From Rhodobacter sp. Har01 (lineage in GTDB: Bacteria; Pseudomonadota; Alphaproteobacteria; Rhodobacterales; Rhodobacteraceae): a stretch of DNA of 64,000 nucleotides. Below the pieces are notes generated by a model. The model had not been told where the DNA came from. It did not search any database and was given only the letters and a program-made list of their open reading frames with translations. Positions 45,744 to 55,794 of the stretch are shown here, in pieces. Both the position numbers and the translations under genes were made by a program. Location of the stretch: contig NZ_JAJCTD010000002.1 in the NCBI RefSeq assembly GCF_020564565.1, forward strand, positions 124,001 to 188,000, given 5' to 3'. Each line of letters begins with the position of its first letter. Within the stretch, counting starts at the first letter, position 1.

Positions 45744-46427
45744 TCAGGCCAGCGCCAGGGCGTCCACCAGCCGGAAGCAGCCCAGGTCGGGCAGAACCCG
45801 GTGGGCGGCGGCGAAGTCTTCCCCTGCCGAATAGACCGAGGGCGTAGCGACCACCTTCAGCCCTGCGCCCTTGGCGGAGTGCAGGCCGTTCCAGGTGTCC
45901 TCGAAGGCCAGCGCCTGCGCGGCGGGCAGGGCCAGGTGTTCCAGCGCGAACAGATAGATGTCGGGCGCCGGCTTCTTGGCCTTGACCACATCGCCCGCCG
46001 CGATCACGTCGAAGACCTGCCCGGCAGGCTTGCCCCAGAGACAGGCCGCCAGCGCCTCGACATTGCCGGGCGAGGTGGTGGTGGCGATTGCCAACAGCAG
46101 GCCCGCCGCCCGCGCCTCTTCGATCAGGCGCAGCACGCCCGGGCGGGCCTGCAACCCGCCGCGGGCGAGGATGTCACCATAGGCCGCGGTCTTTTCCTTG
46201 TGCATCGCGGCGATGGTGGCGTCGTCGGGGCCATGCCCGACCGCCGCCCGGTGGGCCGCCATGCGTTCCTTGCCGCCGGTCACCTTCAAGAGCCTTGCAT
46301 AGTCCTGCTGGTTCCAGTGCCAGTCCAGCCCATGCGCCGCGAAGGTGGCGTTGAAGGCCTGACGGTGGGCCTCTTCCGTTTCGGCCAGGGTGCCGTCGAC
46401 GTCGAAGATCAGCGCCTTCAGGGCCAT
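45744..46427 (-). CDS. cbbY: CbbY-type HAD phosphatase
   Basis: 227 residues. HAD superfamily with nucleophile motif IFDVDGTLAETE (motif I), TTTS (motif II), Lys in KAKKPAPDIY (motif III) and FEDTWNGL (motif IV). In Rhodobacter CbbY dephosphorylates xylulose-1,5-bisphosphate, a misfire product that inhibits RuBisCO. Last gene of the cbb operon; its start overlaps gph by ten bases. ATG at 46427 is chosen over an in-frame TTG two codons upstream. Confidence 0.92.
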   Translation of the reverse strand: MALKALIFDVDGTLAETEEAHRQAFNATFAAHGLDWHWNQQDYARLLKVTGGKERMAAHRAAVGHGPDDATIAAMHKEKTAAYGDILARGGLQARPGVLRLIEEARAAGLLLAIATTTSPGNVEALAACLWGKPAGQVFDVIAAGDVVKAKKPAPDIYLFALEHLALPAAQALAFEDTWNGLHSAKGAGLKVVATPSVYSAGEDFAAAHRVLPDLGCFRLVDALALA

Positions 46428-47074
46428 GTCCAATGCTCCACCAGCCCCGGCAGGGCCTTGAAATCGCTGAAGCTGGCCGCGTGGGGCAGGGCATCCAGCG
46501 GGGTCTTGCGATAGCCCTCGGTATAGATCAGGAACGGCAGGCCGGCGTTCACCGCCGTCTCGGCGTCGATCTCGCTGTCGCCGACATACAGCGCGCGGTC
46601 GTGGCCCAGCAGGCGTTGCGCCTCATGCACCATTTCCGGCGCGGGCTTGCGGGTGGGCAGGCTGTCGCCGCCGATCACCACGGGAAACAGCCGGTCAAGG
46701 CCGACATGGGCAATCGCGGCCAGCGCGGGGCGGTAGGGCTTGTTCGTCGTGATCGCCAGCGCACAGCCCATGGCGGCCAGCGCCTCCAGTGCCTGCACCA
46801 CACCGGGATAGAGGGTATTGCCCTCGACCTCGGTCTCGTAGCGGGTGATCAGGTCGTCATGCAGCGGCTGGAACAGCGGACCGTCCGGGTTCTCGCCCAC
46901 GCTTTGCAGCAGGCATCGCACCAGATGCGGCGCGCCCTTGCCGACATAGCCGCGCACCTCGTCCAGGCTTAGCGCCGGGTAGCCGCGCGCCGTCAGGACG
47001 GCATTGGAAACCGAGTGGATAGCCGGCGCGGAATCGATCAGCGTGCCGTCCAGATCGAAGATCAGCGCCGTCAT
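46418..47074 (-). CDS. gph: phosphoglycolate phosphatase (CbbZ type)
   Basis: 218 residues. HAD phosphatase with LIFDLDGTLIDS, ITTNKP, RKPAPEM and VGDSEIDAETA. In a Calvin operon it removes 2-phosphoglycolate, made when RuBisCO reacts with oxygen. The ATG at 47074 overlaps the redoxin stop (ATGA); an in-frame GTG four codons upstream is less likely. Coupled to cbbY downstream. Confidence 0.93.
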   Translation of the reverse strand: MTALIFDLDGTLIDSAPAIHSVSNAVLTARGYPALSLDEVRGYVGKGAPHLVRCLLQSVGENPDGPLFQPLHDDLITRYETEVEGNTLYPGVVQALEALAAMGCALAITTNKPYRPALAAIAHVGLDRLFPVVIGGDSLPTRKPAPEMVHEAQRLLGHDRALYVGDSEIDAETAVNAGLPFLIYTEGYRKTPLDALPHAASFSDFKALPGLVEHWTWP

Positions 47075-47610
47075 TCGGCCTTCCACTTGATCGAGCAGCC
47101 CATGGCGGCCACCTGGTCCCGCGGGCCTTGCCCTGTGGTGGCGATCTGCACCATGGCATCGAACAGTTCCCGACGGGCGTCGGGGGCGGCCTGCTTGCCG
47201 CTGGAATCCAGCCGGCCGCGGTATTGCAGCTCGCCAGCCGCGTTGAAGCCGAAGAAATCCGGCGTGCAGGCGGCGCCCCAGGCGCGGGCGACCTGCTGCG
47301 TTTCGTCATGCAGATAGGGGAAGGGCAGGGTGAGGGTCTTCATCCCCTCGAAGCTGTCTTCCGGGTAGGCCGCGGCGTCGTTCGAGTTGATCGCCGCCAC
47401 GCCGATGCCATGCGCCCGCAACTCGATGGCGTCGCGGATCAGCCGGTCAAGGATCGCCTTCACATAGGGGCAATGGTTGCACATGAAGACGATGAGGGTG
47501 CCTTTCGGCCCCGCCACGTCCTCAAGCCGCCACAGCTTGCCGTCGGTGCCGGGAAGCTGGAACCCCGGCGCCTTCCAGCCGAAATCGCAGACCGGTGCCG
47601 CGACGGCCAT
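47071..47610 (-). CDS. thioredoxin-fold redoxin inside the cbb operon
   Basis: 179 residues. AhpC/TSA-redoxin-type thioredoxin fold with the active-site segment FMCNHCPYVKAI (CxxC, about 44-47), then GVAAINSNDAAAYPEDSFEGM and a cis-proline region ACTPDFFGF. No signal peptide, so it is cytoplasmic. It could carry redox control to Calvin enzymes or repair peroxides, but substrate is unknown. Coupled at both ends: overlaps rpe by one base and gph by four. Confidence 0.87.
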   Translation of the reverse strand: MAVAAPVCDFGWKAPGFQLPGTDGKLWRLEDVAGPKGTLIVFMCNHCPYVKAILDRLIRDAIELRAHGIGVAAINSNDAAAYPEDSFEGMKTLTLPFPYLHDETQQVARAWGAACTPDFFGFNAAGELQYRGRLDSSGKQAAPDARRELFDAMVQIATTGQGPRDQVAAMGCSIKWKAE

Positions 47611-48299
47611 CAGGCGGCCTTGGCGGCAGAGACCGCATCGCGGATGGCGCGCATGTTGGTGCCGTAAACCTCGGGGGTCGAAACGGAGCCGCCCTTGAAC
47701 ACCGCCGAGCCGGCGACCAGCACGTCAGCCCCTGCCGCCACCATCAGCGGCGCGGTGGTGGGATCCATCCCGCCGTCAATCTCGATATGCACCGGCCGGT
47801 CACCGATCATGGACCGCAGCTTGCGGACCTTGGCGGTCATGTCGATGTATTTCTGCCCGCCGAAGCCGGGGTTCACCGTCATCACGCAGATCAGGTCGAC
47901 CATGTCCAGAAGGTGCTCGACCGCCTCGGCCGGGGTGCCCGGATTGATGGCGACGCCCGCCTTCATGCCGGCGGCGCGGATCGCCTGCATGGTGCGGTGG
48001 GCGTGCGGCCCGGCCTCGACATGCGCGGTCAGGATGTCGGCGCCGGCCTTGGCATAGGCGTCGATGTAGGGGTCCACCGGGGAAATCATCAGGTGGACGT
48101 CCATCACCGTCTTGACGTGCTTGCGGAAGGCCGCAACGGCGGGCGGTCCGAAGGTCAGGTTCGGCACGAAATGGCCGTCCATCACGTCGACATGCACCCA
48201 GTCGGCGCCCTGATCCTCGATCGCGCGGATCTCGCGGCCGAAATCGGCGAAGTCGGCGGAAAGGATCGACGGGGCGATCTTGAGGCTGCGGTCGAACAT
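47610..48299 (-). CDS. rpe: ribulose-phosphate 3-epimerase
   Basis: 229 residues, TIM barrel. Signature segments: IAPSILSADFADFGREI, DWVHVDVMDGHFVPNLTFGPP, LMISPVDPYI, MTVNPGFGGQKYI and EIDGGMDPTTAP, which contain the metal-binding His/Asp residues. Interconverts ribulose-5-P and xylulose-5-P in the regenerative phase of the Calvin cycle (cbbE). It lies 57 bp after cbbM, the spacer being mostly taken by a strong hairpin. Confidence 0.96.
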   Translation of the reverse strand: MFDRSLKIAPSILSADFADFGREIRAIEDQGADWVHVDVMDGHFVPNLTFGPPAVAAFRKHVKTVMDVHLMISPVDPYIDAYAKAGADILTAHVEAGPHAHRTMQAIRAAGMKAGVAINPGTPAEAVEHLLDMVDLICVMTVNPGFGGQKYIDMTAKVRKLRSMIGDRPVHIEIDGGMDPTTAPLMVAAGADVLVAGSAVFKGGSVSTPEVYGTNMRAIRDAVSAAKAA

Positions 48300-48322
48300 G
48301 GCCTGTCTCCTTCGGATTCGGT

Positions 48323-48349
48323 CCCGGGCGCGTTTAGCACGCGCCCGGG
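48323..48349 (-). promoter_or_regulatory. intercistronic hairpin between cbbM and rpe
   Basis: A perfect 10-bp GC stem CCCGGGCGCG / CGCGCCCGGG with a 7-base loop begins eight bases after the cbbM stop. There is no U-run, so partial termination or protection of the cbbM mRNA 3' end, rather than full termination, is likely. This would raise RuBisCO mRNA relative to rpe-redoxin-gph-cbbY. Confidence 0.7.
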
Positions 48350-48356
48350 GGATGCG

Positions 48357-49736
48357 TCACGCGGCGACCATCAGCTTTTCGCGCCAGCCGGGATAGATCT
48401 TGTCGGCATCGCCCGGGAAGCTTTCGAACGCCCGCGCGAATTCGCGGTGGTCCTTGGCGAATTCCACCGGGTCGGCGCCGGCCTTCCAGCACTGTTCGGC
48501 CTGCCGCAGCGAGGTGGCCCCGGCAACCGCGCCGTCGATGTGGCCGAAGGCCCCGCCGCCGGCCGTCATGATCAGGTTGGAATGGCCCAGGTTCTTGAAG
48601 AACCCCGGCATCCGCAGCGCGTTCATCCCGCCCGAGATGATCGGCGTGGTCGGAGCCATGCCGTTCCATTCCTGGCGGAAGTAGGGGCCGGTCGCGACGT
48701 CATCGGTGATCATGAAGGCCATCAGCTTGTCCGACGCCTCGCCCTCCATCTTGCCGAAGCTCATGGTGCCGGTGTGGATGCCGCTGGCGCCCTGCAGGCG
48801 GGCCATCTTCGACAGCACGAAGGCGGTGTAGCCGCGCATCGACTGGGGCGAGGTCACGGCGCCGTGGCCGGCACGGTGATAGTGCAGGTACTGGCTGGGG
48901 AAGCGGCGGCGGGCGGTGGTGATCGCCGCCGGGCCGGTGACGTAGCCATCGACCAGGAAGGCGACGTGGCGGGCGTTCTCGCCAAAGACCTCAAGGATGT
49001 ATTCGCCACGGGCGACCATTTCCCACGGGTCGTCCGCGGTGATGTTGAACGAGAACAGCTTGGCCTTGCCGGTGGTGTCCTGGGCGCGGCACATCGCGTC
49101 GCGCACCAGTTTCACCGTCTCGCGCATCGGTGCGAAGATCTGGTTGCCCTGCGGTTCGTCGTTCTTGATGAAGTCGCCGCCCAGCCAGAAGTCATAGCAG
49201 GCATCGGCAAAGGGCTTGGGCCGCAGGCCCAGCTTCGGCTTGATGATGGTGCCGACGATGAAGCCGCCATCCACCGCCGGCCGCCCCAGCACGCGCCACA
49301 GGTCGCTGATCGTGGTCGACGGGCCGTCGAAGGCGTTCAGATAGACCGGGGGCAGCCAGAAGTCGTGCATCTTGGCATATTCGACATCGCCCATGCCCTG
49401 GTTGTTGCCGATGGTCAGCGTCAGGAACGAGCAGATCATCGCCCGGCCGTCGGTGATGTTGTGGTCGAACAGTTCCACCGGGTAGGCGATCTTCATCAGG
49501 CCCGAGGCTTCGTCGATCTCATAGACCAGCGCGTCCACCCCGCGGGTGAAATCGTCGGTGGTCGAAACCTCGACATTGGTGCCGGTGCTGCTTTCCGCGG
49601 CAAAGTGCGCGGCGGTTTCCAGAAAGCCGTAGCCGGCCTTCGGCTTCATGATGTAGGCGACAAGCACATGGCGGCCGCCGGCCATCAGGTCGGCTTCCTT
49701 CAGGTCAAGCCTGGCGTAACGGTTCGACTGGTCCAT
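48357..49736 (-). CDS. cbbM: form II ribulose-1,5-bisphosphate carboxylase/oxygenase
   Basis: 459 residues, the length of the Rhodobacter form II enzyme. It fixes CO2 on ribulose-1,5-bisphosphate; form II works as a dimer or higher oligomer of large subunits without small subunits. Key residues are all present: Lys166 and Lys168 in IIKPKLG, the carbamylated Lys191 with Asp193 and Glu194 in [10 protein letters not shown], His287 in [10 protein letters not shown] and loop-6 Lys329 in SFGKMEG. It is 11 bp from cbbA. A form I gene (cbbLS) is not in the window. Confidence 0.99.
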   Translation of the reverse strand: MDQSNRYARLDLKEADLMAGGRHVLVAYIMKPKAGYGFLETAAHFAAESSTGTNVEVSTTDDFTRGVDALVYEIDEASGLMKIAYPVELFDHNITDGRAMICSFLTLTIGNNQGMGDVEYAKMHDFWLPPVYLNAFDGPSTTISDLWRVLGRPAVDGGFIVGTIIKPKLGLRPKPFADACYDFWLGGDFIKNDEPQGNQIFAPMRETVKLVRDAMCRAQDTTGKAKLFSFNITADDPWEMVARGEYILEVFGENARHVAFLVDGYVTGPAAITTARRRFPSQYLHYHRAGHGAVTSPQSMRGYTAFVLSKMARLQGASGIHTGTMSFGKMEGEASDKLMAFMITDDVATGPYFRQEWNGMAPTTPIISGGMNALRMPGFFKNLGHSNLIMTAGGGAFGHIDGAVAGATSLRQAEQCWKAGADPVEFAKDHREFARAFESFPGDADKIYPGWREKLMVAA

Positions 49737-49747
49737 CTCTTTTCCTC

Positions 49748-50806
49748 TCACACGGCCTTGAGGGCGCCGCTGGCGTAACGCTTGGCCATCTCGTCCATCG
49801 AGATGACCTTGATCTTGCTGGCATTTCCGGCCGTGCCGAAAGCCTCGAGCCGCAGCTTGCACAGGTCGCGCATGGCGTCCATCGCAGGCTTGAGGAACTT
49901 GCGCGGGTCGAACTCGGCCTTGTTCTGGGTGGCGATCTTGCGGAACTGGCCGGTCATCGCCATCCGGCAATCGGTGTCGATGTTGACCTTGCGCACGCCC
50001 ATCTTGATGCCGCGGACGATTTCCTCGACCGGGACGCCAAAGGTCTGGGGCATCTCGCCGCCGTATTCGTTGATGATGTCCTGCAGATCCTGCGGCACGG
50101 AAGAAGAGCCGTGCATCACCAGGTGGGTGTTCGGCAGCTTCTTGTGGATCGCCTCGATCACGCTCATCGCCAGGATGTCGCCGGTCGGCTTGCGGCTGAA
50201 CTTGTAGGCGCCGTGCGAGGTGCCGCAGGCGATGGCCAGCGCGTCGACTTGCGTCTTCCTGACGAAGTCCACGGCCTGATCCGGGTCGGTCAGAAGCTGG
50301 CTGTGGTCCAGCACGCCTTCGGCACCGTGGCCGTCCTCGGCCTCGCCATGGCCGGTTTCCAGCGACCCCAGCACGCCCAGTTCGCCCTCGACCGAGGCGC
50401 CGACCCAATGCGCCATGCGGCTGACGCGCTCGGTGATCGCGACGTTGTAGTCGTAGCTGGCCGGGGTCTTGGCATCGGCCTCAAGGCTGCCGTCCATCAT
50501 GACCGATGTGAAACCGTGCTTGATGGCCGACATGCAGGTGGCTTCGCTGTTGCCGTGGTCCTGGTGCATGCAAAGCGGGATCGACGGATAGATCTGCGCC
50601 AGCGCCTCGATCATCTTGGCCAGCATGATGTCGTTGGCATAGCTGCGGGCGCCGCGGCTGGCCTGGATGATGACCGGCGCGTCGGTGGCCTTTGCGGCCT
50701 CCATGATCGCCAGACCCTGTTCCATGTTGTTGATGTTGAAGGCGGGGACGCCGTAGCCGTGTTCGGCCGCGTGGTCCAGAAGTTGTCTCAGGGTAATCAG
50801 TGCCAT
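49748..50806 (-). CDS. cbbA: class II fructose-bisphosphate aldolase (Calvin subtype)
   Basis: 352 residues, matching the CbbA subtype. Zinc-binding histidines are in HQDHGNS (about 83-87), GTSHGAYKF and LVMHGSSS; the catalytic Asp is in the HQDHG segment. Condenses DHAP with glyceraldehyde-3-P or erythrose-4-P to FBP or sedoheptulose-1,7-bisphosphate. Between cbbG and cbbM in the operon. Confidence 0.97.
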   Translation of the reverse strand: MALITLRQLLDHAAEHGYGVPAFNINNMEQGLAIMEAAKATDAPVIIQASRGARSYANDIMLAKMIEALAQIYPSIPLCMHQDHGNSEATCMSAIKHGFTSVMMDGSLEADAKTPASYDYNVAITERVSRMAHWVGASVEGELGVLGSLETGHGEAEDGHGAEGVLDHSQLLTDPDQAVDFVRKTQVDALAIACGTSHGAYKFSRKPTGDILAMSVIEAIHKKLPNTHLVMHGSSSVPQDLQDIINEYGGEMPQTFGVPVEEIVRGIKMGVRKVNIDTDCRMAMTGQFRKIATQNKAEFDPRKFLKPAMDAMRDLCKLRLEAFGTAGNASKIKVISMDEMAKRYASGALKAV

Positions 50807-50819
50807 TTCGCGGCCTTTC

Positions 50820-51821
50820 TCAGATCAGTTTGCCCATCGCGACGGCGGTATCCGCCATGCGGTTCGAGAAGCCCCATTCGTTGTCGTACCAGGACAGGAC
50901 CGAGCAGAAGGTGCCGTCCATGACCTTGGTCTGGTCCATGTGGAAGACCGACGAATGCGGGTCATGGTTGAAATCCGAACTGACGTTCGGCAACGTGGTA
51001 TAGCCCAGGATGCCCTTCAGCGGGCCATCGGCCGCGGCCTTGATGGCGGCGTTGATTTCCGCGACCGATGTGGCGCGCTTGGCGATGAACTTCAGGTCCA
51101 CGACGCTGACGTTCGGCGTGGGAACGCGGATGGCGAAGCCGTCAAGCTTGCCCTTGAGGTCGGGCAGCACCAGGCCCACGGCCTTGGCGGCGCCGGTGCT
51201 GGTGGGGATCATGCTCAGCGCCGCGGCGCGGGCGCGGTACAGGTCCTTGTGCATGGTATCCAGCGTCGGCTGGTCGCCGGTATAGGAGTGGATGGTGGTC
51301 ATCATCCCCTTCTCGATGCCGATCGCGTCATGGATGGCCTTGGCCATCGGCGACAGGCAGTTGGTCGTGCAGCTTGCGTTCGACACCACCAGGTCATCCT
51401 TGGTCAGGGTGCCGTGGTTCACGCCATAGACGATGGTCTTGTCCGCGCCTTCGCCCGGCGCGCTGATCAGAACGCGTTTCGAGCCGTTCTTCAGGTGCAG
51501 CGCGGCCTTGTCGCGGGCGGTGAAGATGCCGGTGCATTCCATCGCAATGTCGACATTGGCCCAAGGCAGGTCTTCCGGGTTGCGGATCGCGGTGACCTTG
51601 ATCTTGCCGCGGCCGGCGTCGATCCAGTCTTCGCCCGTGGTCACGGTGCCGGGGAACCGGCCATGCACAGAATCGAAGCGCAAGAGGTGGGCGTTGGTCT
51701 CGACCGGGCCCAGGTCGTTGATCGCCACGACCTCAATGTCGGTGCGGCCCGATTCGATGATCGCGCGCAGAACGTTGCGGCCGATCCGGCCAAAGCCGTT
51801 GATGGCTACCTTAACAGTCAT
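50820..51821 (-). CDS. cbbG: glyceraldehyde-3-phosphate dehydrogenase, type I
   Basis: 333 residues. NAD(P)-binding [15 protein letters not shown] at the N-terminus, catalytic Cys in [16 protein letters not shown] (about 148-163) and the [11 protein letters not shown] segment. In this operon it works in the reductive direction on 1,3-bisphosphoglycerate. The gene begins one base before the transketolase stop region ends, so ribosome coupling is likely. Cofactor preference cannot be read with certainty. Confidence 0.97.
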   Translation of the reverse strand: MTVKVAINGFGRIGRNVLRAIIESGRTDIEVVAINDLGPVETNAHLLRFDSVHGRFPGTVTTGEDWIDAGRGKIKVTAIRNPEDLPWANVDIAMECTGIFTARDKAALHLKNGSKRVLISAPGEGADKTIVYGVNHGTLTKDDLVVSNASCTTNCLSPMAKAIHDAIGIEKGMMTTIHSYTGDQPTLDTMHKDLYRARAAALSMIPTSTGAAKAVGLVLPDLKGKLDGFAIRVPTPNVSVVDLKFIAKRATSVAEINAAIKAAADGPLKGILGYTTLPNVSSDFNHDPHSSVFHMDQTKVMDGTFCSVLSWYDNEWGFSNRMADTAVAMGKLI

Positions 51822-51822
51822 C

Positions 51823-53799
51823 TCATTTTCCCGTCAGTTTGCGGGCCGCTTCCGCAGCGGCCTCTTTGGTGATGCCGAAATGCGCGTACAGCGCCGGGGC
51901 GGGCGCCGAGGCGCCAAAGCCCGTCATGCCGATGAAGGCGTCGCCCTCACGCAGCACCGCGTCCCAGCCCTGCCGGATTGCCGCCTCGATGCCGACGCGG
52001 GGGGCGGTGCCCAGAACGGCCGTTCGGTAATCGGCCGGCTGAGCGGCGAACAGTTCGAACGACGGCGCGGACACCACCGCAGCGGCAATGCCCTCGGCCG
52101 CCAGAATGTCGGCCGCGGCCAGCGCGATCTCGATTTCCGAGCCGGTAGCGATCAGCGTCACGTCGCGCTTGGCCACCTCGCGCAGGACATAGGCGCCCTT
52201 CGCGGTCAGGTTCTCGCCGGCATCGGTGCGCACCAGCGGCAGGTTCTGCCGGCTGAGCGCCAGAAGCGTGGGCGTGCAGGTCGAGTTCAGCGCAATCTCC
52301 CAGGCCTCGGCGGTTTCCACCGCGTCGGCGGGGCGCAGGACGGTCAGGTTCGGGATGGCGCGCAGGCTGGCGATGGTCTCGACCGGCTGGTGGGTCGGGC
52401 CGTCTTCGCCCAGGCCGATGCTGTCATGCGTCATGACATAGGTCACCGGCACGCCCATCAGCGCGGCCAGGCGGATCGACGGGCGGCAGTAGTCGGCAAA
52501 GACCAGGAAGGTGCCGCCATAGGTGCGGAACCCGCCGTGCAGGGCGATGCCGTTCATCGCCGCCGCCATGCCGTGTTCGCGGATGCCGTAGTGGATGTAA
52601 GCACCGCCGAAATCGCCCGGCTTCACCGGCCGCTGCGACTTGGCCTTGGTCAGGTTCGACCCGGTCAGGTCGGCCGAGCCGCCGACGACAAACGGGAGCG
52701 CACCCGCCACCACTTCCAAAGCCATCTCGCTGGCCTTGCGGGTGGCAACCTTCGGCTTGTCGGCCAGAAGCTTGGCCTTGTGCGCGGCCATCGCTGGGGC
52801 CAGCGGGGCCGGGTCGGCGGCCTGCGCGGCCTCGAACGCCGCCTTGTCGGGCGAGGCGGCCAGCGTTTTCAGCCAGTCAGCCCGTGCAACGGCGCCGCGG
52901 GCCGAGACCTTGGCCCAGGCGGCACGGATGCTGTCAGGCACCACGAAGGGCGCATCGGTCCAGCCCAGGTTTGCCCGGGCCGCGGCGATCTCGTCGGCCC
53001 CAAGGGGCGCGCCGTGAACGTCATGGCTGCCCTGCTTGTTCGGCGCGCCAAAGCCGATGATCGACCGGCAGGCAATCAGGCTGGGCCGCGGGTCGGCCTT
53101 GGCCGCCGCGATGGCCGTGGCAACGCTTTCCGGTTCATGCGCATCGCATTCGCCCACGTGCCAGCCATAGGCCGCAAAGCGCGCCTTCTGGTCGGTCGAG
53201 GTGGAAAGCGCGGTATCGCCGTCGATGGTGATCTTGTTGTCGTCCCACAGCACGATCAGCCGGCCCAGGCCCAGGTGGCCGGCCAGGTCGCCCGCCTCGT
53301 GGCTGATGCCCTCCATCAGGCAGCCGTCGCCGGCGATGACATAGGTCCAGTGGTCCACCAGGCCCGGGAAACGGGCCGCCGCCATGCGTTCCGCCAGGGC
53401 CAGGCCGACGGCGGTGGCGATGCCCTGGCCCAGCGGGCCGGTCGTCACCTCGATGCCCTGGGCATGGCCGTATTCCGGGTGGCCCGCGGTGCGCGCGCCC
53501 ATCTGCCGGAAGCTGCTCAATTGCTCCATCGGCATGTCGGCATAGCCGAGCAGATGGTTCAGCGCATAGATCAGCATCGAGCCGTGACCGGCCGACAGCA
53601 CGAAGCGGTCACGGTCGGGCCAGCGGTGATCTGCCGGGTCCAGGGTGATGAAGCGGTTGAACAGAACCGTCGCCACATCGGCCATGCCCATCGGCATGCC
53701 GGGGTGGCCCGAGTTCGCCTTTTGCACCGCGTCCATCGCCAGGGCGCGGATCGCATTGGCCATGTCTTTTTCAGACACCGGTTTGGTGGGGGCGTTCAT
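51823..53799 (-). CDS. cbbT: transketolase
   Basis: 658 residues. The thiamine pyrophosphate motif is [34 protein letters not shown] (about 152-185), and the transketolase signature is in the pyrimidine domain with [17 protein letters not shown] and [15 protein letters not shown]. Moves two-carbon units between sugar phosphates in RuBP regeneration. It is 18 bp downstream of cbbP. A long antisense open frame covers it but is a GC-codon shadow. Confidence 0.97.
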   Translation of the reverse strand: MNAPTKPVSEKDMANAIRALAMDAVQKANSGHPGMPMGMADVATVLFNRFITLDPADHRWPDRDRFVLSAGHGSMLIYALNHLLGYADMPMEQLSSFRQMGARTAGHPEYGHAQGIEVTTGPLGQGIATAVGLALAERMAAARFPGLVDHWTYVIAGDGCLMEGISHEAGDLAGHLGLGRLIVLWDDNKITIDGDTALSTSTDQKARFAAYGWHVGECDAHEPESVATAIAAAKADPRPSLIACRSIIGFGAPNKQGSHDVHGAPLGADEIAAARANLGWTDAPFVVPDSIRAAWAKVSARGAVARADWLKTLAASPDKAAFEAAQAADPAPLAPAMAAHKAKLLADKPKVATRKASEMALEVVAGALPFVVGGSADLTGSNLTKAKSQRPVKPGDFGGAYIHYGIREHGMAAAMNGIALHGGFRTYGGTFLVFADYCRPSIRLAALMGVPVTYVMTHDSIGLGEDGPTHQPVETIASLRAIPNLTVLRPADAVETAEAWEIALNSTCTPTLLALSRQNLPLVRTDAGENLTAKGAYVLREVAKRDVTLIATGSEIEIALAAADILAAEGIAAAVVSAPSFELFAAQPADYRTAVLGTAPRVGIEAAIRQGWDAVLREGDAFIGMTGFGASAPAPALYAHFGITKEAAAEAARKLTGK

Positions 53800-53817
53800 A
53801 AGGGTCTCTCCCAGAGG

Positions 53818-54690
53818 TCAGGCGCGCTTGGCTTCGCGGACGAGGCGTTCGATCAGGGGCGTCAGGATCAGCTGCATTGCCAGATCCTGCTTGTTGCCCG
53901 GGATCACGATGGAATTCGCCCGGGTCATCCAGGACCCGGCGATCATCGACACCAGGTAGGGGAAGTCAATGCCGCGAGGGTTCTTGAAGCGGATCACGAT
54001 CAGGCTTTCGTCCGGCGTCGGAATCCAGCGCGCGACGAAGGGGTTCGAGGTATCCACCACCGGCACCCGCTGGAAGTTGATGTCGGTCTGGGTGAACTGC
54101 GGGGTGATGCAATGCACATAGGCGTGCATCCGGCGCAGGATGGTGTCGGTCACGGCCTCGGTCGAATAGCCGCGGGTGGCGCGGTCGCGATGGATCTTCT
54201 GGATCCACTCCAGGTTGATGACCGGCACCACGCCGATCTTCAGGTCGGCCAGTTTGACCAGATTCACCGTGTCGTTGACGACACTGCCGTGCAGGCCTTC
54301 GTAGAACAACAGGTCCGAGCCGTCGTCGAACGGCGCCCAGTCGGTGAAATGGCCCGGCGCGACGCCGGTCTTCGCCGCCTCGGCCTCATCGTGGACATAG
54401 GTCCGCGTGCGGCCCTTGCCGGTCTCGCCGTATTCGCGGAAGACGCGCTCCAGCTCGCCCAGCTCGTTCGCCTCATAGCTGAAGTGCGAGAAGGTGGTCT
54501 CGCCCGAGGCCGCGCGGCGGGTCAGTTCGGCCTTCATGTCGGCGCGGTTGTACTTGTGGAAGGCGTCGCCTTCGATGGTGACCGCCTTGATGCCCTCGCG
54601 GCGGAAGATCTGGTCGAAGGTGTGCTTGACCGTGCTGGTGCCCGCGCCGGACGATCCGGTGACGGAAATGATGGGGTGTTTCTTGCTCAT
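53818..54690 (-). CDS. cbbP: phosphoribulokinase
   Basis: 290 residues, bacterial class I PRK. Walker A is SVTGSSGAGTSTVKHTF at about 10-25; further conserved parts are EGDAFHKYNRADMK, FSHFSYEANELGELE and DLLFYEGLHG. Phosphorylates ribulose-5-phosphate to RuBP, the committed step of the cycle; bacterial forms are activated by NADH. Six bases downstream of cbbF. Confidence 0.98.
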   Translation of the reverse strand: MSKKHPIISVTGSSGAGTSTVKHTFDQIFRREGIKAVTIEGDAFHKYNRADMKAELTRRAASGETTFSHFSYEANELGELERVFREYGETGKGRTRTYVHDEAEAAKTGVAPGHFTDWAPFDDGSDLLFYEGLHGSVVNDTVNLVKLADLKIGVVPVINLEWIQKIHRDRATRGYSTEAVTDTILRRMHAYVHCITPQFTQTDINFQRVPVVDTSNPFVARWIPTPDESLIVIRFKNPRGIDFPYLVSMIAGSWMTRANSIVIPGNKQDLAMQLILTPLIERLVREAKRA

Positions 54691-54696
54691 GGTCTC

Positions 54697-55701
54697 TCAG
54701 CTCCGGAACAGGCCGCGCCGCCCGAACAGGGCCGACTCGATTTCAGGCATGTCGTGGTAGGCGGCAATCCGGGCCACTTTGGCCTTGGTGCCGAATATGA
54801 AGGGCGTGCGCTGGTGCAACGTCTGGCAGCGCATCGACAGGATCGGGTCGGTGCCGTCCGTCGCCCCGCCGCCGGCCTGGGCGCAGAGGAAGGCGATGGG
54901 CGCGCATTCGTACAAGAGCCGCAGGCGGCCGCGCTCATACCCCTTGCGGTCGTCGGCCGGGTACAGGAACACCCCGCCGCGGGCAAAGATGCGGTGCGCT
55001 TCGGCGACCAGGCTGGCGATCCAGCGCATGTTGAAGTTCTTGCCGCGCGGCCCGTCGACGCCGGCCACGCAGTCATCGACGTAGGCGCGGATCGGCTTGG
55101 GCCAGTGCCGGTAGTTCGAGGCGTTCACCGCGAACTCGTTCGATTCGGCCGGGATCGACACCTGTGGTTCGACCAGGACAAAGACGCCCAGATCAAGGTC
55201 AAGCGCATAGCGCTGCACGCCCTGGCCCAGAGTGACCACCAGCGCCGTCTGCGGGCCGTAGATCACGTAGCCCGCGCCGACCTGTTCGGTCATCGGGCGC
55301 AGGAAGCTGGCGTCGGCGGTGGCCTCGGCCGGGAAGATCGAGAAGATGGTGCCGATCGACACGTTGGTGTCGATGTTCGACGATCCGTCCAGCGGGTCGA
55401 TGGCCAGTGCCCAGTCGCCGGTCTCGGCCAGGGTCACGACGTGATCCTGCTCCTCGCTGGCGTAGTAGCGCACGCCGCCCTTGCGGACCGCCGCGGCGAA
55501 ATGTTCGTCCGCCCAGACGTCCAGCGCCTTTTGCGAATCGCCGCCGGCGTTGGTGGCGTCGGCCTCGGCGCCAAGCTTGTGCTCGATGCCGTTGCGGGCA
55601 ATCAGCCGGGCAAGGCCGATGGACGCCTCGGCGATGCTTTGCATCAGCGGGCGCATGTTTTCTGGAATAAGCTGGTCGGGTAGTGCTGGACGGGTTGACA
55701 T
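54697..55701 (-). CDS. cbbF: fructose-1,6-bisphosphatase, class I (also acting on SBP)
   Basis: 334 residues. Metal-binding motif [13 protein letters not shown] (about 104-116) and earlier Glu in [11 protein letters not shown]-terminal [14 protein letters not shown]. First gene of the cbb operon, so its promoter is the target of CbbR. In Calvin operons the enzyme hydrolyses both fructose- and sedoheptulose-bisphosphate. Divergent from cbbR with a 93-bp spacer. Confidence 0.97.
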   Translation of the reverse strand: MSTRPALPDQLIPENMRPLMQSIAEASIGLARLIARNGIEHKLGAEADATNAGGDSQKALDVWADEHFAAAVRKGGVRYYASEEQDHVVTLAETGDWALAIDPLDGSSNIDTNVSIGTIFSIFPAEATADASFLRPMTEQVGAGYVIYGPQTALVVTLGQGVQRYALDLDLGVFVLVEPQVSIPAESNEFAVNASNYRHWPKPIRAYVDDCVAGVDGPRGKNFNMRWIASLVAEAHRIFARGGVFLYPADDRKGYERGRLRLLYECAPIAFLCAQAGGGATDGTDPILSMRCQTLHQRTPFIFGTKAKVARIAAYHDMPEIESALFGRRGLFRS

Positions 55702-55794
55702 ATCTATCCCCGATGACTGTCTAGCGTGACTTACATACTTGCTTTGAGGTGAAACGGAATTTAAATCGCCTATGTCCTGATTAAAGGAAATCTA
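55702..55794. promoter_or_regulatory. cbbR-cbbF divergent regulatory region
   Basis: The 93-bp spacer is AT-rich for this genome. It contains an exact ATTTAAAT palindrome (55759-55766) and T-N11-A type spacings such as LysR regulators use, for example around TTACATACTTGCTTTGA. AAAGGAAA just before 55795 is the cbbR ribosome site. The exact CbbR sites cannot be fixed by eye. Confidence 0.55.

Noticed and set aside
51433..55683. A 1416-codon open frame antisense to cbbT, cbbP and cbbF
   Set aside because: It is the mirror of strongly coding genes in GC-rich DNA, where antisense stops are rare. Its translation is low-complexity, rich in Arg, Gly and His, with no domain.
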